NCBI GenBank assembly: GCA_028707875.1
Contig: JAQWAC010000002.1
Span: forward strand, 1 to 46,195
Length of the DNA: 46,195 nucleotides
Source: Candidatus Peribacteraceae bacterium
Lineage (GTDB): Bacteria > Patescibacteriota > Gracilibacteria > Peribacterales > Peribacteraceae
Direction: 5' to 3'
Shown: positions 8,057 to 16,788 of the stretch, one piece after another
How positions within the stretch are numbered: position 1 is the first letter of the stretch
How the letters are laid out: each line of letters starts with the position of its first letter
The notes under the pieces: generated by a model
The model's database searches: none
What the model was told of the DNA's origin: nothing
What the model saw: only the letters and a program-made list of their open reading frames with translations
Program-made: the position numbers and the translations under genes

Positions 8057-8812
8057 TCAGGTTTTTCTTTCATGCTTTGAATATCTCCATGCCATTTCAA
8101 AGATCTGCCGTTGGGTTTCCGCCACTTCCTTGCTCTCAATGATCACCCCGAACATGTTCTGCGGGGACCCGAAGGAGCAGATCGCCACCTTGTGATCGTA
8201 GATGTTGATCTCGTTCGTGAAATCGAAGTCTTTGGCGGGAACCAGACGGATCTCACGCAAGCGTTTTTTATCCTCGCCATGCACTTTGCGTCCCGCTTCA
8301 TCGTCCGGCGCGATACCCCTCAGATGAATCCCCTGTTTCACGCGTTCGCCGACATATTCTTCGTCATAATCGGGCCAATACGTGCGCACCACTGCGGAGT
8401 TCGCGAAGTTCAGGAGCTCGCTCTTGGCGGTAAACGTGTCCTCATAGACCCGCCGGATTCCCTCCCAGCCCTCGAAATAGCGTACGACGGGCCGACGATG
8501 ATCTTTGCCCTGCAAAGAGCGCAATTCCGGCAACACACGTGAGAGCGCATCGGCATTCTTCCGCGCTTCGATGGAGAGATGTTCCGGCGGCACGGGCATG
8601 TACCACTTGGCGCTCGCTTTCTTGATAACGGTCACAAGCCCGCGCCGCGCAAGCCCCTCCAGCGTGTTATACGCCGTGATGCGGTTCATCTTCGTCGCCT
8701 TGGCATAGTCGGAAGCGGGCGCGGAGCGGAGTTCCAGACCTGCGAGATAGAGGGACGCCTCTTTTTCATCGAGACCGACCGACCGGAGAATGTGAAGATG
8801 ATCTGTGGCCAT
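8057..8812 (-). CDS. TrmB-family transcriptional regulator
   Basis: The N-terminal 75 residues form a winged helix typical of TrmB regulators: VGLDEKEASLYLAGLELR, then KMNRITAYNTLEGLARRGLV. The C-terminal part resembles the TrmB effector/phosphatidyltransferase-like region (VVRYFEGWEGIRRVYEDT). The start at 8812 (MATDHLHIL) is preferred to 8842 because a TACTCT hexamer ends 8 nt before it and family members start close to the helix-turn-helix. The ligand and targets are unknown. The gene lies between thyA (same strand) and divergent glnA and may control one of them; that is inference. Confidence 0.8.
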   Translation of the reverse strand: MATDHLHILRSVGLDEKEASLYLAGLELRSAPASDYAKATKMNRITAYNTLEGLARRGLVTVIKKASAKWYMPVPPEHLSIEARKNADALSRVLPELRSLQGKDHRRPVVRYFEGWEGIRRVYEDTFTAKSELLNFANSAVVRTYWPDYDEEYVGERVKQGIHLRGIAPDDEAGRKVHGEDKKRLREIRLVPAKDFDFTNEINIYDHKVAICSFGSPQNMFGVIIESKEVAETQRQIFEMAWRYSKHERKT

Positions 8813-9035
8813 ACCTGACGAGAGTAGCAAGATGTAATTCATTTGAACAACAGAATGTCCGCGAAAGAAATCATGCGCGACTGTTCGCCCCTCCCGATCA
8901 TCCCCGGAAGCGGGAACCGCCCGATCCTGTTCAAGTGTTCAACGGGCGAACTCTCTGATCGGGAAGAGGAAAAACCGGTTGTGGAGATGCGCCGGATCCG
9001 TCACACCATGCGCATTGTTCTCCACCCCGCTCTCC

Positions 9036-10505
9036 ATGCCTTCCGCCACTGCCGAGAAAAGAATCGTGCGCCCCGCTCCTTCCCTCGCCGGACAACCGGA
9101 TCCGTCCGATCTTGTCTCCTGGGCGGGGAAGTGCGGCTGCACCGTCGCCGATCTCACCTTCGTGGATGTCCCCGGAACGCTCCAGCACCTGAGCAAGCCC
9201 ATCCGTGAGCTCCGAAACATGCTGGACGACGGGGCGGGATTCGACGGCTCCAGCATCCGCGGATTCAGGCAAATCCAGGAGTCGGACATGCTCCTCCGCC
9301 CCGATCCCGCAACGGCGATCCTCGACCCTTTTACCGCCGCACCGACCCTGAGCATGCTCTGCGATGTCACCGACCCCGTGACGGGAAAGCTCTACGACCG
9401 CAGCCCGCGTACCATCGCCAGGCAGGCAATGGAGTACCTGCGAAAGAGCAACATCGCCGACCGCGCCTACTTCGGCCCCGAGGCGGAATTCTTCATCTTC
9501 GATCATGTGAGTTACGAATCCGGCGCGGAAGGCGCCTCCTACCGCATCGACAGCAACGAGGCGACGTGGAATTCGGGAATGCGCAACGGCACGCCCAATC
9601 TGGGCTACACCATCCGCCACAAGGAGGGATACTTCCCCGCTGCACCGGCGGACACGCAGCAGGATATCCGTGCAGAGATGGTGGCGGAGATGGAACGCGC
9701 GGGAATTTCCGTGGAGGCATTTCATCACGAGGTCGCCACGGCGGGACAGGCAGAGATTGACATGGTGTTTGACGAACTCCTCCCCATGGCCGACAAGCTC
9801 ATGCGGTACAAGTACATCGTCCGCAACGTGGCGCGACGACACGGCAAGACAGTCACCTTCATGCCCAAGCCGATCTTCGGGGATAACGGCTCGGGGATGC
9901 ACACGCACCAAAGCCTGTGGAAGGACAATAGGCCGCTGTTCGCCGGCAACGGGTATGCCGGTCTGAGCACGATGGCGCTCCACTACATGGGGGGCCTCCT
10001 GAAGCACGCCCGCGCCCTCTGTGCACTCTGCAACCCAACCACGAACAGCTACAAGCGGCTGGTTCCGGGCTTCGAGGCGCCGGTGAACTTCATCTACTCG
10101 GCACGGAACCGCTCCGCCGCCATCCGCATCCCCATGTACTCCGGGAACCCCAAGACCAAGCGCGTGGAGTTCCGCTCCCCCGATCCCGCCGCGAACCCCT
10201 ACGTCGCCTTCGCGGCGATGCTCATGGCCGGCCTTGACGGAGTCCTGCACGAATATTCGCCGGGCACGCCCACGGACAGGAACCTCTACGAGATGAGCGG
10301 GGAGGAACTGAGCAAAATTCCACATGCTCCGGGAGACTTGGGTGAAGCATTGGACGCATTGGATGCCGATCATGCCTTCCTTCTGGAAGGAGACGTTTTC
10401 AGCGGGGAATACATACGCGACTTCGTGACACGGAAGCGCGAGGAAATCGCGGACGAAGCCAAGCGGCCCACGCCATCGGAGTTCTATCGTTACTTCGATA
10501 TTTAG
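9036..10505 (+). CDS. glnA: Glutamine synthetase, type I
   Basis: GlnA makes glutamine from glutamate, ammonia and ATP. From ATG 9036 it has 489 residues. Visible blocks are the beta-Grasp FDGSSIRGF, the metal-binding FGPEAEFFIFD, HHEVATAGQAEIDM, the ammonia-site KPIFGDNGSGMHTHQS and the ATP/glutamate loop KRLVPGFEAPVN. NLYEMSGEE near the C-terminus matches the adenylylation-tyrosine site of the GSI-beta class. Residues 1-20 are extra and poorly conserved, so the start is uncertain. The 223-nt spacer to the divergent TrmB gene holds an inverted pair GTTCGCCC/GGGCGAAC (8885-8892, 8943-8950), but I see no recognised riboswitch. Confidence 0.96.
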   Translation: MPSATAEKRIVRPAPSLAGQPDPSDLVSWAGKCGCTVADLTFVDVPGTLQHLSKPIRELRNMLDDGAGFDGSSIRGFRQIQESDMLLRPDPATAILDPFTAAPTLSMLCDVTDPVTGKLYDRSPRTIARQAMEYLRKSNIADRAYFGPEAEFFIFDHVSYESGAEGASYRIDSNEATWNSGMRNGTPNLGYTIRHKEGYFPAAPADTQQDIRAEMVAEMERAGISVEAFHHEVATAGQAEIDMVFDELLPMADKLMRYKYIVRNVARRHGKTVTFMPKPIFGDNGSGMHTHQSLWKDNRPLFAGNGYAGLSTMALHYMGGLLKHARALCALCNPTTNSYKRLVPGFEAPVNFIYSARNRSAAIRIPMYSGNPKTKRVEFRSPDPAANPYVAFAAMLMAGLDGVLHEYSPGTPTDRNLYEMSGEELSKIPHAPGDLGEALDALDADHAFLLEGDVFSGEYIRDFVTRKREEIADEAKRPTPSEFYRYFDI

Positions 10506-10715
10506 TCATCGGGGTTCACGAACCTCGGCAACAGAAGAAAAAAATCTCACATACAGAAACAGCACAAAAAACAGAAGATTAGCTGCCTCAAAGCTCGTCT
10601 CTTGGGCAATGGGTACTATTAGGAGGGTAAGGGTGGTTTGGAGGGGGTAGGAAACCGAATAAGGTCCCCTCCTCCTCCAAAAGAGATGAGTTGAGCAACA
10701 GCCACAAGAAGCGGA

Positions 10716-11378
10716 TCAGGATCTCGACAAATCCCCCTTCCCCATCTCCAACGATGACGGACACTGCTTCCGGAACACACACTTCTCACACTGCCGGTTC
10801 TTTGCCGTGCAAACCGCCCGCCCGTGACTGATGAAGAGCGCGTTCATGCGTCCCCATTCCTTCCGCGGATAAAACTCCATGAGGTCGCGCTCGATCTTCC
10901 CCTGCGTCTTGTGCCGCGTCAGCCCGAGCCTGCGGGCCAGCCGCATCACGTGCGTGTCCGTGGCAATACCTTCGTTCTTATTGAATGCCCCGTACAACAC
11001 GATGGCAGCCGTCTTGCGACCCACACCCGGAAGATGCACCAGTTCCTCCATGGTTCGCGGGACTTTGCCCTGATGTTTCTCAAGGAGAATTCTGCATAAC
11101 TCCTGAATGTATCTGGCTTTCGCGCGGAAGGTGCCGCAGGAGTGAATGACCTGCTCCAGTTCCCTCCGCGGAATGCGCACATAGTCCTGCGGATTCCGCA
11201 GCTTTTTGAAGAGCGATTGCGTGACGATATTCACGCGCTTGTCGGTGCACTGCGCGCTGAGAATCGTCGCCACCAGAAGGTCCAAAGGGGTCTTCCAGTT
11301 GAGGAAAGAACGCGGCGGACGGTAGAGCCGCTTGAGAGCCTGCAAGATGATTTCGGGGCGAAGACCGATACGCTTCAT
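10716..11378 (-). CDS. nth: Endonuclease III (DNA glycosylase/AP lyase)
   Basis: Nth removes oxidised pyrimidines and cuts abasic sites. From ATG 11378 it has 220 residues. It contains ILSAQCTDKRVN, the helix-hairpin-helix LPGVGRKTA with the catalytic lysine, ATDTHVMRLARRLG with the catalytic aspartate, and a C-terminal [4Fe-4S] cluster with spacing C-x6-C-x2-C-x5-C. The ORF track adds 60 unsupported residues. CATACT ends 6 nt before the ATG. The 210 nt between glnA and the nth stop show only a weak hydrophobic reading frame without a start codon; I annotate nothing there. Confidence 0.95.
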   Translation of the reverse strand: MKRIGLRPEIILQALKRLYRPPRSFLNWKTPLDLLVATILSAQCTDKRVNIVTQSLFKKLRNPQDYVRIPRRELEQVIHSCGTFRAKARYIQELCRILLEKHQGKVPRTMEELVHLPGVGRKTAAIVLYGAFNKNEGIATDTHVMRLARRLGLTRHKTQGKIERDLMEFYPRKEWGRMNALFISHGRAVCTAKNRQCEKCVFRKQCPSSLEMGKGDLSRS

Positions 11379-11446
11379 AATGACAGTATGACCAGCGGTA
11401 CCACCCGAAGAAAGAGCATCCAACGAAAACAATAGGAAAGATTTTT

Positions 11447-11542
11447 GTCGCGAAGCGCGGGTCTTGCGGGTCCCGCGCTGGAGCGACACATTTTGAGGAA
11501 GGGTGGGCCCGCGGGAGGGACACCAGGGGTGGCCATCCCGCG
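11447..11542 (+). repeat. Two-hairpin covarying element, copy A
   Basis: Hairpin 1 has an outer stem GTCGC/GCGAC, an internal loop GAA opposite TGGA, and an inner stem GCGCGGG/CCCGCGC. Hairpin 2 has an outer stem CGCGGGA/TCCCGCG and an inner stem CACC/GGTG. The layout equals copies B (37642), C (41939) and D (42495), while the stem sequences differ. It lies between the divergent nth and exonuclease genes. It does not look like a transposon end or a rho-independent terminator. Confidence 0.8.
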
Positions 11543-11606
11543 ATAGCAGACGAGTCAAGAGAACTGATCTGGCAGAGATGATTTTTTCCTCCTATAGTCG
11601 CGCCCC

Positions 11607-12182
11607 ATGCTTCCCGCATTCACCGTCTTCGACGTGGAAACAACAGGCCTCGACCCCCACCGGGGACATCGTGTTATTGAAATTGCCGGTGTGCGTATCG
11701 AAGGCGGGAGAATCCTCGAGGAACAGGCCTTCGTGGAGCTCGTGAATCCCGAGCGTACCATCCCGTGGGAAGCAAAACAGGTCAATAAGATCTCGGATGA
11801 AGACGTGGCTGCCGCCCCGACCATCGATCAGGTGCTCCCCCGCTTTCTCTCGTTTGCCCAGAACTCCATTCTCTTCGCCCACAATGCGGAGTTCGACATG
11901 GGCTTCCTGCATGCGGAGAAGGAGTGCTGCTGGGGCTACGTGGATCTGCCCGAGTGCCTCTGCACGATGAAGCTCAGCCAGTCGCTCTTCCCGCACGAAT
12001 TCAGACACAACCTCGATGTGGTGAGCCAGCGTCTGCAGCTCACCATGCCCGCCGCACGTCACCGTGCGCTTCCGGATGTCCTGCTCACGGCACAGGCGCT
12101 CCTGAAAATGATCGAGAAGGGAAACCTGCAATCGATTGATGATCTGCGAAAGCGCGCCGGCATCAGGAAACTCGTGGCTTGA
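11607..12182 (+). CDS. DnaQ-like 3'-5' exonuclease
   Basis: This 191-residue DEDDh exonuclease has ExoI in FDVETTGLDP, ExoII in FAHNAEFDMGFL and ExoIII in HRALPDVLLTAQAL. Such proteins serve as the proofreading epsilon subunit of DNA polymerase III or as stand-alone nucleases. No polymerase-binding C-terminal extension can be identified here. TATAGT ends 8 nt before the ATG, again implying a near-leaderless mRNA. The gene stops 4 nt before the convergent RS-rich gene. Confidence 0.88.
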   Translation: MLPAFTVFDVETTGLDPHRGHRVIEIAGVRIEGGRILEEQAFVELVNPERTIPWEAKQVNKISDEDVAAAPTIDQVLPRFLSFAQNSILFAHNAEFDMGFLHAEKECCWGYVDLPECLCTMKLSQSLFPHEFRHNLDVVSQRLQLTMPAARHRALPDVLLTAQALLKMIEKGNLQSIDDLRKRAGIRKLVA

Positions 12183-12186
12183 AACG

Positions 12187-14001
12187 TCATTCGATGGATT
12201 TCAGCCGTCTGCGCGTATGCCGGCCGACTTTGCGTAAGTCCTCCATGATGTCGGCTTTGCCGGCCTTTTCCGGATGATCGATGCGTTTGAATGTGGCCTT
12301 CCCCTCATCCATTCGACCATGGAAAACGGAGGAAGCGGGAGAAGTCGCCTGCGAGAAACGATCTCCGTGAACGCGATGCGTCGCAGCCTTTCTCCGCAAA
12401 AGAGTGTCTTGTTGCCGGACATCGTCATTACTTCTTCGCGTGAAGAACGAGCGAAGATACTGAGAGATGGCATGCCAGTTCCATGAGGATGATTCACCGG
12501 AACGATCACCCTCCGATCCCCGCCGACGATCATCCTGATGATCTGCCTGAGTTGAAGATCGCACCGGGCGCTTATCAGGGGGAAAAACCGTTGAACGATC
12601 GCCGTCCGGAGAGACACTGTGAGAGGAAGATGTTCTTCCGGATCCGGCATCGGAAGAATGTCGCTCCTGCTCCTCCCGTCGCGATTCTGCCTGATCGCCG
12701 CGATTCCGCTCCGCGCTCCGAACGGTGGAAAAATCTTCCGACCGATCTCCGGCCGAACGCCGTTGCTGCGTCTCACGGCGCGTCACATCTGCCCGATAAC
12801 GCGATGCCATGCTTTCTTCCCTGGAGATTCGCTGACGATCATTTCGACTGATCTTCTCATCATGCGATGTCGCGGAATGTTTCTGTGAATCGGAAGCCAA
12901 CCTTTCACTGTCGTCCTGCGAAGATTCGCGTGACACGGATGAATATTCCCCGCCAACATCGGTTGAACGACGTTTTTGCGCCTCCTGCTGCCCGGCAATC
13001 TTTCGACCGTACGACGGTGTTCCCTCCTCCGACGACTGTCGGGAGGCACCGACACGCTGTTGTTCGGAAGCGGATCCGGACGAATGTCTGCCGGAGAAGA
13101 GCGCTGTCCCACTGTGCTCTCCGCGTGATGCTTTGTGCGCTCCGGAGGAATCATTCGACCGATCATTTCCGGAATGGAGATCTTCTCTCTCCTGCGGCTT
13201 CATCTTCGCACGATCCGTCCTGTCTTCATTCGCATCACGTCTGCGGGCCGGCGCAGCGAAGAGGAGTGCGGGAAGAACCCGCCGTCGGAAACGTCCGCCG
13301 GATTTCTCTTCTTCCTGCGAAGACTTGTTGCGATTTTCTTCGCGTTGATCCCGACTTTCGGCCTTCCGTGAGAATGGAACGAGCCACCACGATGTCCGGG
13401 ATCCGGAGGATGATCGTGTCGGGGCTCTCTGATTTTCCCGTGACTCCGAAGGTTCAAAGCGACGAACGAACCACCGGCCGATGCCCGAGAAAAACGCTTT
13501 CGCGTTCCTGAGGATTCTCCCCGCGACATCGGAGATCTGCCAAAAAAGCTGCCTGAAGAAGCGGAGAATGACGGCGAAAGACCCGCGCAGGAAGTCCGCT
13601 GTACGCGAGAAAAATGATCTGAGGAACCGCGACACACTCTCGAGCTCACGACGCAGTCCGACTTTTCTGAGGAGCTTCTCCGTATTCCGGGAAGCACGAC
13701 CGAGAACTTCTTTGAACTGCCGGAAGAGTATCGTGCACTGTTTCCAGAGCCATTGAAGAGCCTGTCCGCACAGAATGAAAATCCCGTAGAGAATGGCGGG
13801 AACCGCCAACGCAATCCGGCCAAGAACAAAAAGGAATCCTCCGAGTGCGAGCAGCGGCGAAATGAGAATGCCGCCGAGGATGGCGGGGAGCATCGAATCG
13901 CCGTCCGAACTCTTCGCCCCCTTCTTATCCTCCGCGAAATCCATCCCGAGGATCGCCCAAAAGATGAAGATGAAGCAGATGAGGGAGAGGGCTTGGTACA
14001 T
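12187..14001 (-). CDS. Large membrane protein with a long Ser/Arg/Glu/Asp-rich disordered tail
   Basis: The protein has 604 residues. Residues 3-20 and about 37-80 are hydrophobic membrane segments. Residues 85-190 are a run of basic amphipathic helices rich in Phe, Arg and Leu (for example FLRSFFSRTADFLRG). Residues 190-560 are low-complexity and highly charged, dominated by S, R, E, D and Q (for example RESSQDDSERLASDSQ), looking like an eukaryotic RS domain. The last 40 residues are basic again. I recognise no family. It is likely membrane-bound with a cytoplasmic tail that could bind nucleic acid or phosphate-rich partners. The long intact frame and its own promoter support a real gene. 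Confidence 0.7.
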   Translation of the reverse strand: MYQALSLICFIFIFWAILGMDFAEDKKGAKSSDGDSMLPAILGGILISPLLALGGFLFVLGRIALAVPAILYGIFILCGQALQWLWKQCTILFRQFKEVLGRASRNTEKLLRKVGLRRELESVSRFLRSFFSRTADFLRGSFAVILRFFRQLFWQISDVAGRILRNAKAFFSGIGRWFVRRFEPSESRENQRAPTRSSSGSRTSWWLVPFSRKAESRDQREENRNKSSQEEEKSGGRFRRRVLPALLFAAPARRRDANEDRTDRAKMKPQEREDLHSGNDRSNDSSGAHKASRGEHSGTALFSGRHSSGSASEQQRVGASRQSSEEGTPSYGRKIAGQQEAQKRRSTDVGGEYSSVSRESSQDDSERLASDSQKHSATSHDEKISRNDRQRISREESMASRYRADVTRRETQQRRSAGDRSEDFSTVRSAERNRGDQAESRREEQERHSSDAGSGRTSSSHSVSPDGDRSTVFPPDKRPVRSSTQADHQDDRRRGSEGDRSGESSSWNWHAISQYLRSFFTRRSNDDVRQQDTLLRRKAATHRVHGDRFSQATSPASSVFHGRMDEGKATFKRIDHPEKAGKADIMEDLRKVGRHTRRRLKSIE

Positions 14002-14003
14002 CT

Positions 14004-14038
14004 ATATACTATTCTATTATATTTTGTCAATTTGTCAA
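14004..14038 (-). promoter_or_regulatory. Sigma-70-type promoter for the RS-rich membrane protein
   Basis: On the minus strand TTGACA (14033-14038) is followed after 16 nt by TAGAAT (14011-14016). A TATAAT overlaps at 14016-14021. The expected transcription start falls at about 14004, only a few bases before the ATG at 14001, so the mRNA would have almost no leader. A second TTGACA (14025-14030) is nested in the spacer. Confidence 0.6.
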
Positions 14039-14110
14039 TATTCCTCGAATCCTTCATAGGGAGCATCGTTTTCAATATCCTGAAGATGCCGTATACTCTC
14101 CTTGCCTCCC

Positions 14111-14569
14111 ATGACAGCTCTCCCCGTCATCACCGGCGCCCAAAACCCCATCCTCCGTCGCAAGACGGCGAAGGTCCCCAAGGTGACGAAAGCGATTCAG
14201 AAATTGATCGCCGACATGCGGGAGACAGTGAAGCACGAAGACGGTGCCGGACTGGCCGCCCCGCAAGTCGGGGAATCCCTCTCCCTCTGTCTCGCCATGA
14301 TCGACGGAAAAATGACCGTGCTCATCAACCCGAAGATTCTCCGGAAAGGGAAGGAGACGGACAGGCAGGAGGAAGGATGCCTGAGTCTTCCCGGTCTCAC
14401 CGTCGTGGTGGAACGCCCCGTCGATATCACCCTGAAGTTCACGGATGAGAAAGGGAAGGAACAGGAACGCCGTCTCTTGGACTACAACGCACGCGTGGCC
14501 CAGCATGAGATCGATCATCTGGAAGGACGGCTGATCATAGACTATTCCTCCACTCCGCTTCGTCCTTAA
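14111..14569 (+). CDS. def: Peptide deformylase
   Basis: Def removes the formyl group from nascent proteins. From ATG 14111 it has 152 residues with the three metal-site motifs: GAGLAAPQVG, EGCLSLPG (cysteine ligand) and HEIDHLEG (two histidines and the catalytic glutamate). The ORF-track start at 14102 is a TTG three codons earlier. TATACT at 14092-14097 is the likely -10, giving a leader of only a few bases. Its 3' end overlaps the convergent sigma-factor gene by 35 nt. Confidence 0.95.
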   Translation: MTALPVITGAQNPILRRKTAKVPKVTKAIQKLIADMRETVKHEDGAGLAAPQVGESLSLCLAMIDGKMTVLINPKILRKGKETDRQEEGCLSLPGLTVVVERPVDITLKFTDEKGKEQERRLLDYNARVAQHEIDHLEGRLIIDYSSTPLRP

Positions 14570-15173
14570 CACAACTCATTAGTTCTTTTCTGAGCCGCTT
14601 GCGCGCCACATGCAGACGTCTTTTGATCGTTCCTTCCGGAGCCCGGAAATCATCTGACATTTCTCGGAGGCTCCTGTGCCGGAAATAGAATGCTTCGAGC
14701 GTCTCCCGATCCGTTGTTTTCAATCTCAGAAGAGCGGCCCGCAATTGCCCCCGACGATCCTGACTGATCATATGGGCAACGGGCTGCTGCTCACGTGCAT
14801 GAGGAGGAGAGACTTCGGTATCCAGCTCAACCTCCGATCTCTGGTGATGTTTGCGCTTCCATGTATTCACTGCGACCCTGCGGAGCAGCGTGGTAAGCCA
14901 GCTGCGGAAGGCATACGGATCGCGCAGCTGATCATGCTTCTCCAGAATCCGAACCCATGCATCCTGCGCGAGATCCTCCGCCTTATGCGTGTCAATACCG
15001 CCGAAGTTGTGCAGGAAATAACCGATCATCCACGGGTTGTAAGCTCGTACAATTGCATCCCGGTCCTCCCCGCTGCGGAACGCCTCAAAAAGCGCGGCAG
15101 CCAGACGCCTCTCTTGATCGGGAATCTTCTGCCGGGCGGGAGCGTCCGTGATTGAAATATCCTGAGACTCCAT
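14535..15173 (-). CDS. ECF-type RNA polymerase sigma factor
   Basis: The 212-residue protein has sigma region 2 (KAEDLAQDAWVRILEKHD, SWLTTLLRRVAVNTWKRK) and region 4 (LKTTDRETLEAFYFRHRSLREMSDDFRAPEGTIKRRLHVAR, helix-turn-helix). An N-terminal extension of about 35 residues precedes region 2. No anti-sigma gene adjoins it, unlike the second ECF factor at 19438. The promoter places the start of transcription on the A of the ATG, and a palindrome covers -10 to the start codon, hinting at feedback control. Confidence 0.85.
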   Translation of the reverse strand: MESQDISITDAPARQKIPDQERRLAAALFEAFRSGEDRDAIVRAYNPWMIGYFLHNFGGIDTHKAEDLAQDAWVRILEKHDQLRDPYAFRSWLTTLLRRVAVNTWKRKHHQRSEVELDTEVSPPHAREQQPVAHMISQDRRGQLRAALLRLKTTDRETLEAFYFRHRSLREMSDDFRAPEGTIKRRLHVARKRLRKELMSCVKDEAEWRNSL

Positions 15174-15207
15174 AGAGTAACTCTAAACATTTATTTAAAT
15201 ATGTCAA
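15172..15207 (-). promoter_or_regulatory. Promoter and palindromic operator candidate at the ECF sigma gene start
   Basis: TTGACA (15202-15207), 16-nt spacer, TAGAGT (15180-15185), then 6 nt to the ATG. The predicted transcription start is the first base of the start codon. TAGAGTTACTCTA is a 13-bp perfect palindrome spanning -10 to +1 and looks like an operator. The spacer is very AT-rich. Confidence 0.65.
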
Positions 15208-15267
15208 TAATTCGGAATTTGCCTCAGGAATTTGCGAAAGAACCATGGGAAACGGTACTCTTCCCAC

Positions 15268-16716
15268 GTGCCAACAGAACTTGAAGCAGTCATCGGCCTG
15301 GAGGTTCATGCCCAGATGAACACGAAGACGAAGATGTTCTGCGGGTGCGATAATGATGCCTTCGGCAAAGCGCCCAACGTGACGGTCTGCCCCATCTGCA
15401 TGGGCCATCCGGGCACGCTCCCTGTGCCCAACAAGGAAGCGGTGGAGAAGGCGGTGCGGGCATCGCTGGCCATCCGATGTGCGATTCAGCCGTCCAGCCA
15501 CTTCGACCGCAAGCACTACTTCTACCCCGATCTTCCGGCGGGTTTCCAGATTTCGCAATACGACTTCCCTCTCGCCAAGGCGGGGCTCGTCGAGTATGAC
15601 ATCACGGATGCGAGCGGAAAGATTACGGAATCGCGCCGGTGCCGCATCACGCGACTCCATATGGAGAACGATGCCGGCAAACTCACGCACCGCGGGGACC
15701 GAACCCTCTGCGACTACAACCGTGCCGGTACCCCGCTCATGGAAATCGTGACGGAACCGGATCTCACGTCCTCCGACGATGCCGTGGCATTCGCACAGGA
15801 GCTCCGGCGCATCCTCATCTCCGTCGGTGCGAGCAATGCCGACATGTTCAAGGGAATGATGCGCTTTGATGCGTCGATCTCGCTCAGGGAAAAGGGAACA
15901 AAGAAGCTCAATCCGCGGAGTGAAATCAAGAATCTGAACTCCTTCAAGTCGCTCGAGAAAGCCCTGCAGTACGAGCAAAAACGGCTCACGAAGCTCTGGG
16001 AGAAGGACGGCGGACCGCTCAAAAACGACATCACCGTGGGATGGATGGATGACGAGGAGAAGACGCGCATGCTCCGCGACAAGGAGACCGCCGATGACTA
16101 CCGGTACTTCCCCGAGCCGGATATCCCGCCGATGAGCTTTGACCCGAAGTGGGTGGAGAAACTACGCGCGAGCCTGCCCCCGCTCCCGCGCGAGGAGAAG
16201 AAGAAGTTTTCGTCGCTGGGACTCACCGAAGCAGAAGCCACTCAACTGAATGATGATCCGACCCTCCGCGGCCTCTTCGATGCCGTATACGCCAAGACGA
16301 AAGATGCCAAGCGTGCCTCTTCGCTCGTCATCACGCAGCTGAAAGGCTTTCTGGGAGCGCAGAACAAGCCCGCGGAGGAAGGACCCGATGCCAAGGCGCT
16401 CCTTGCGCTCGTGGAGGCAATCGACTCCGGCACGATCTCCGCCAATGCGGGAAAGGAGGTGCTGGAACTGATGGTGGGAACGGGAAAATCCCCCGACGCA
16501 ATCATCACCGAGAAAGGCATGAAACAAATCTCCGACGATTCCGCGATCGAGGCGCTGGTGGACAAGGCGGTCGCCGCGAACCCGCAGGCCATTGAGTCCT
16601 TCAGGAGCGGCAAAGTCGCCGCCCTCGGAGCGATCGTGGGATGGGTGATGAAGGAATCAAAGGGACAAGCAAATCCTGGAAAAGTACAAGAAATTCTCCA
16701 CAAGAAAGTTAAGTAG
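15268..16716 (+). CDS. gatB: Asp-tRNA(Asn)/Glu-tRNA(Gln) amidotransferase subunit B
   Basis: GatB activates and transfers the amide group in the GatCAB pathway that makes Gln-tRNA or Asn-tRNA. From GTG 15268 it has 482 residues and begins ELEAVIGLEVHAQMNTKTKMFC. It shows CPICMGHPG, FDRKHYFYPDLPAGFQISQ, NRAGTPLMEIVTEPD and RSEIKNLNSF, with a C-terminal YqeY-like tail domain. TACTCT ends 6 nt before the GTG, which supports this start over 15232. GatA and GatC are not in the window. Confidence 0.96.
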   Translation: MPTELEAVIGLEVHAQMNTKTKMFCGCDNDAFGKAPNVTVCPICMGHPGTLPVPNKEAVEKAVRASLAIRCAIQPSSHFDRKHYFYPDLPAGFQISQYDFPLAKAGLVEYDITDASGKITESRRCRITRLHMENDAGKLTHRGDRTLCDYNRAGTPLMEIVTEPDLTSSDDAVAFAQELRRILISVGASNADMFKGMMRFDASISLREKGTKKLNPRSEIKNLNSFKSLEKALQYEQKRLTKLWEKDGGPLKNDITVGWMDDEEKTRMLRDKETADDYRYFPEPDIPPMSFDPKWVEKLRASLPPLPREEKKKFSSLGLTEAEATQLNDDPTLRGLFDAVYAKTKDAKRASSLVITQLKGFLGAQNKPAEEGPDAKALLALVEAIDSGTISANAGKEVLELMVGTGKSPDAIITEKGMKQISDDSAIEALVDKAVAANPQAIESFRSGKVAALGAIVGWVMKESKGQANPGKVQEILHKKVK

Positions 16717-16728
16717 AAAAGGGACAGG

Positions 16729-16788
16729 GCACGGTGGTCGCGAACGACAGTGCCATGAGAGAAAAACCGCGAGGTTTGTCTCTCATGA
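16729..16788. repeat. Degenerate two-hairpin element (copy E)
   Basis: Hairpin one is GGCAC (16729-16733)/GTGCC (16751-16755) around GTCG-CGAA-CGAC. Hairpin two has a perfect 8-bp stem CATGAGAG (16755-16762)/CTCTCATG (16781-16788) with inner AAACC/GGTTT, the same inner fold as in copy B. It lacks the GAA/TGGA internal loop. It sits between convergent gatB and efp. Confidence 0.6.

Noticed and set aside
8843-9035. Riboswitch or glutamine-responsive RNA before glnA
   Set aside because: One inverted pair is present, but no known riboswitch core or conserved loop can be recognised.
8931-10373. 480-residue minus-strand ORF opposite glnA
   Set aside because: Shadow frame caused by high GC at third codon positions of glnA.
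10588-10782. 64-residue minus-strand ORF and a neighbouring hydrophobic frame after glnA
   Set aside because: They overlap the nth end or lack a start codon, and no family resemblance is seen.
16755-16788. Rho-independent terminator for gatB and efp
   Set aside because: The 8-bp stem is good, but neither side has a clear T-run; it fits the repeat family better.
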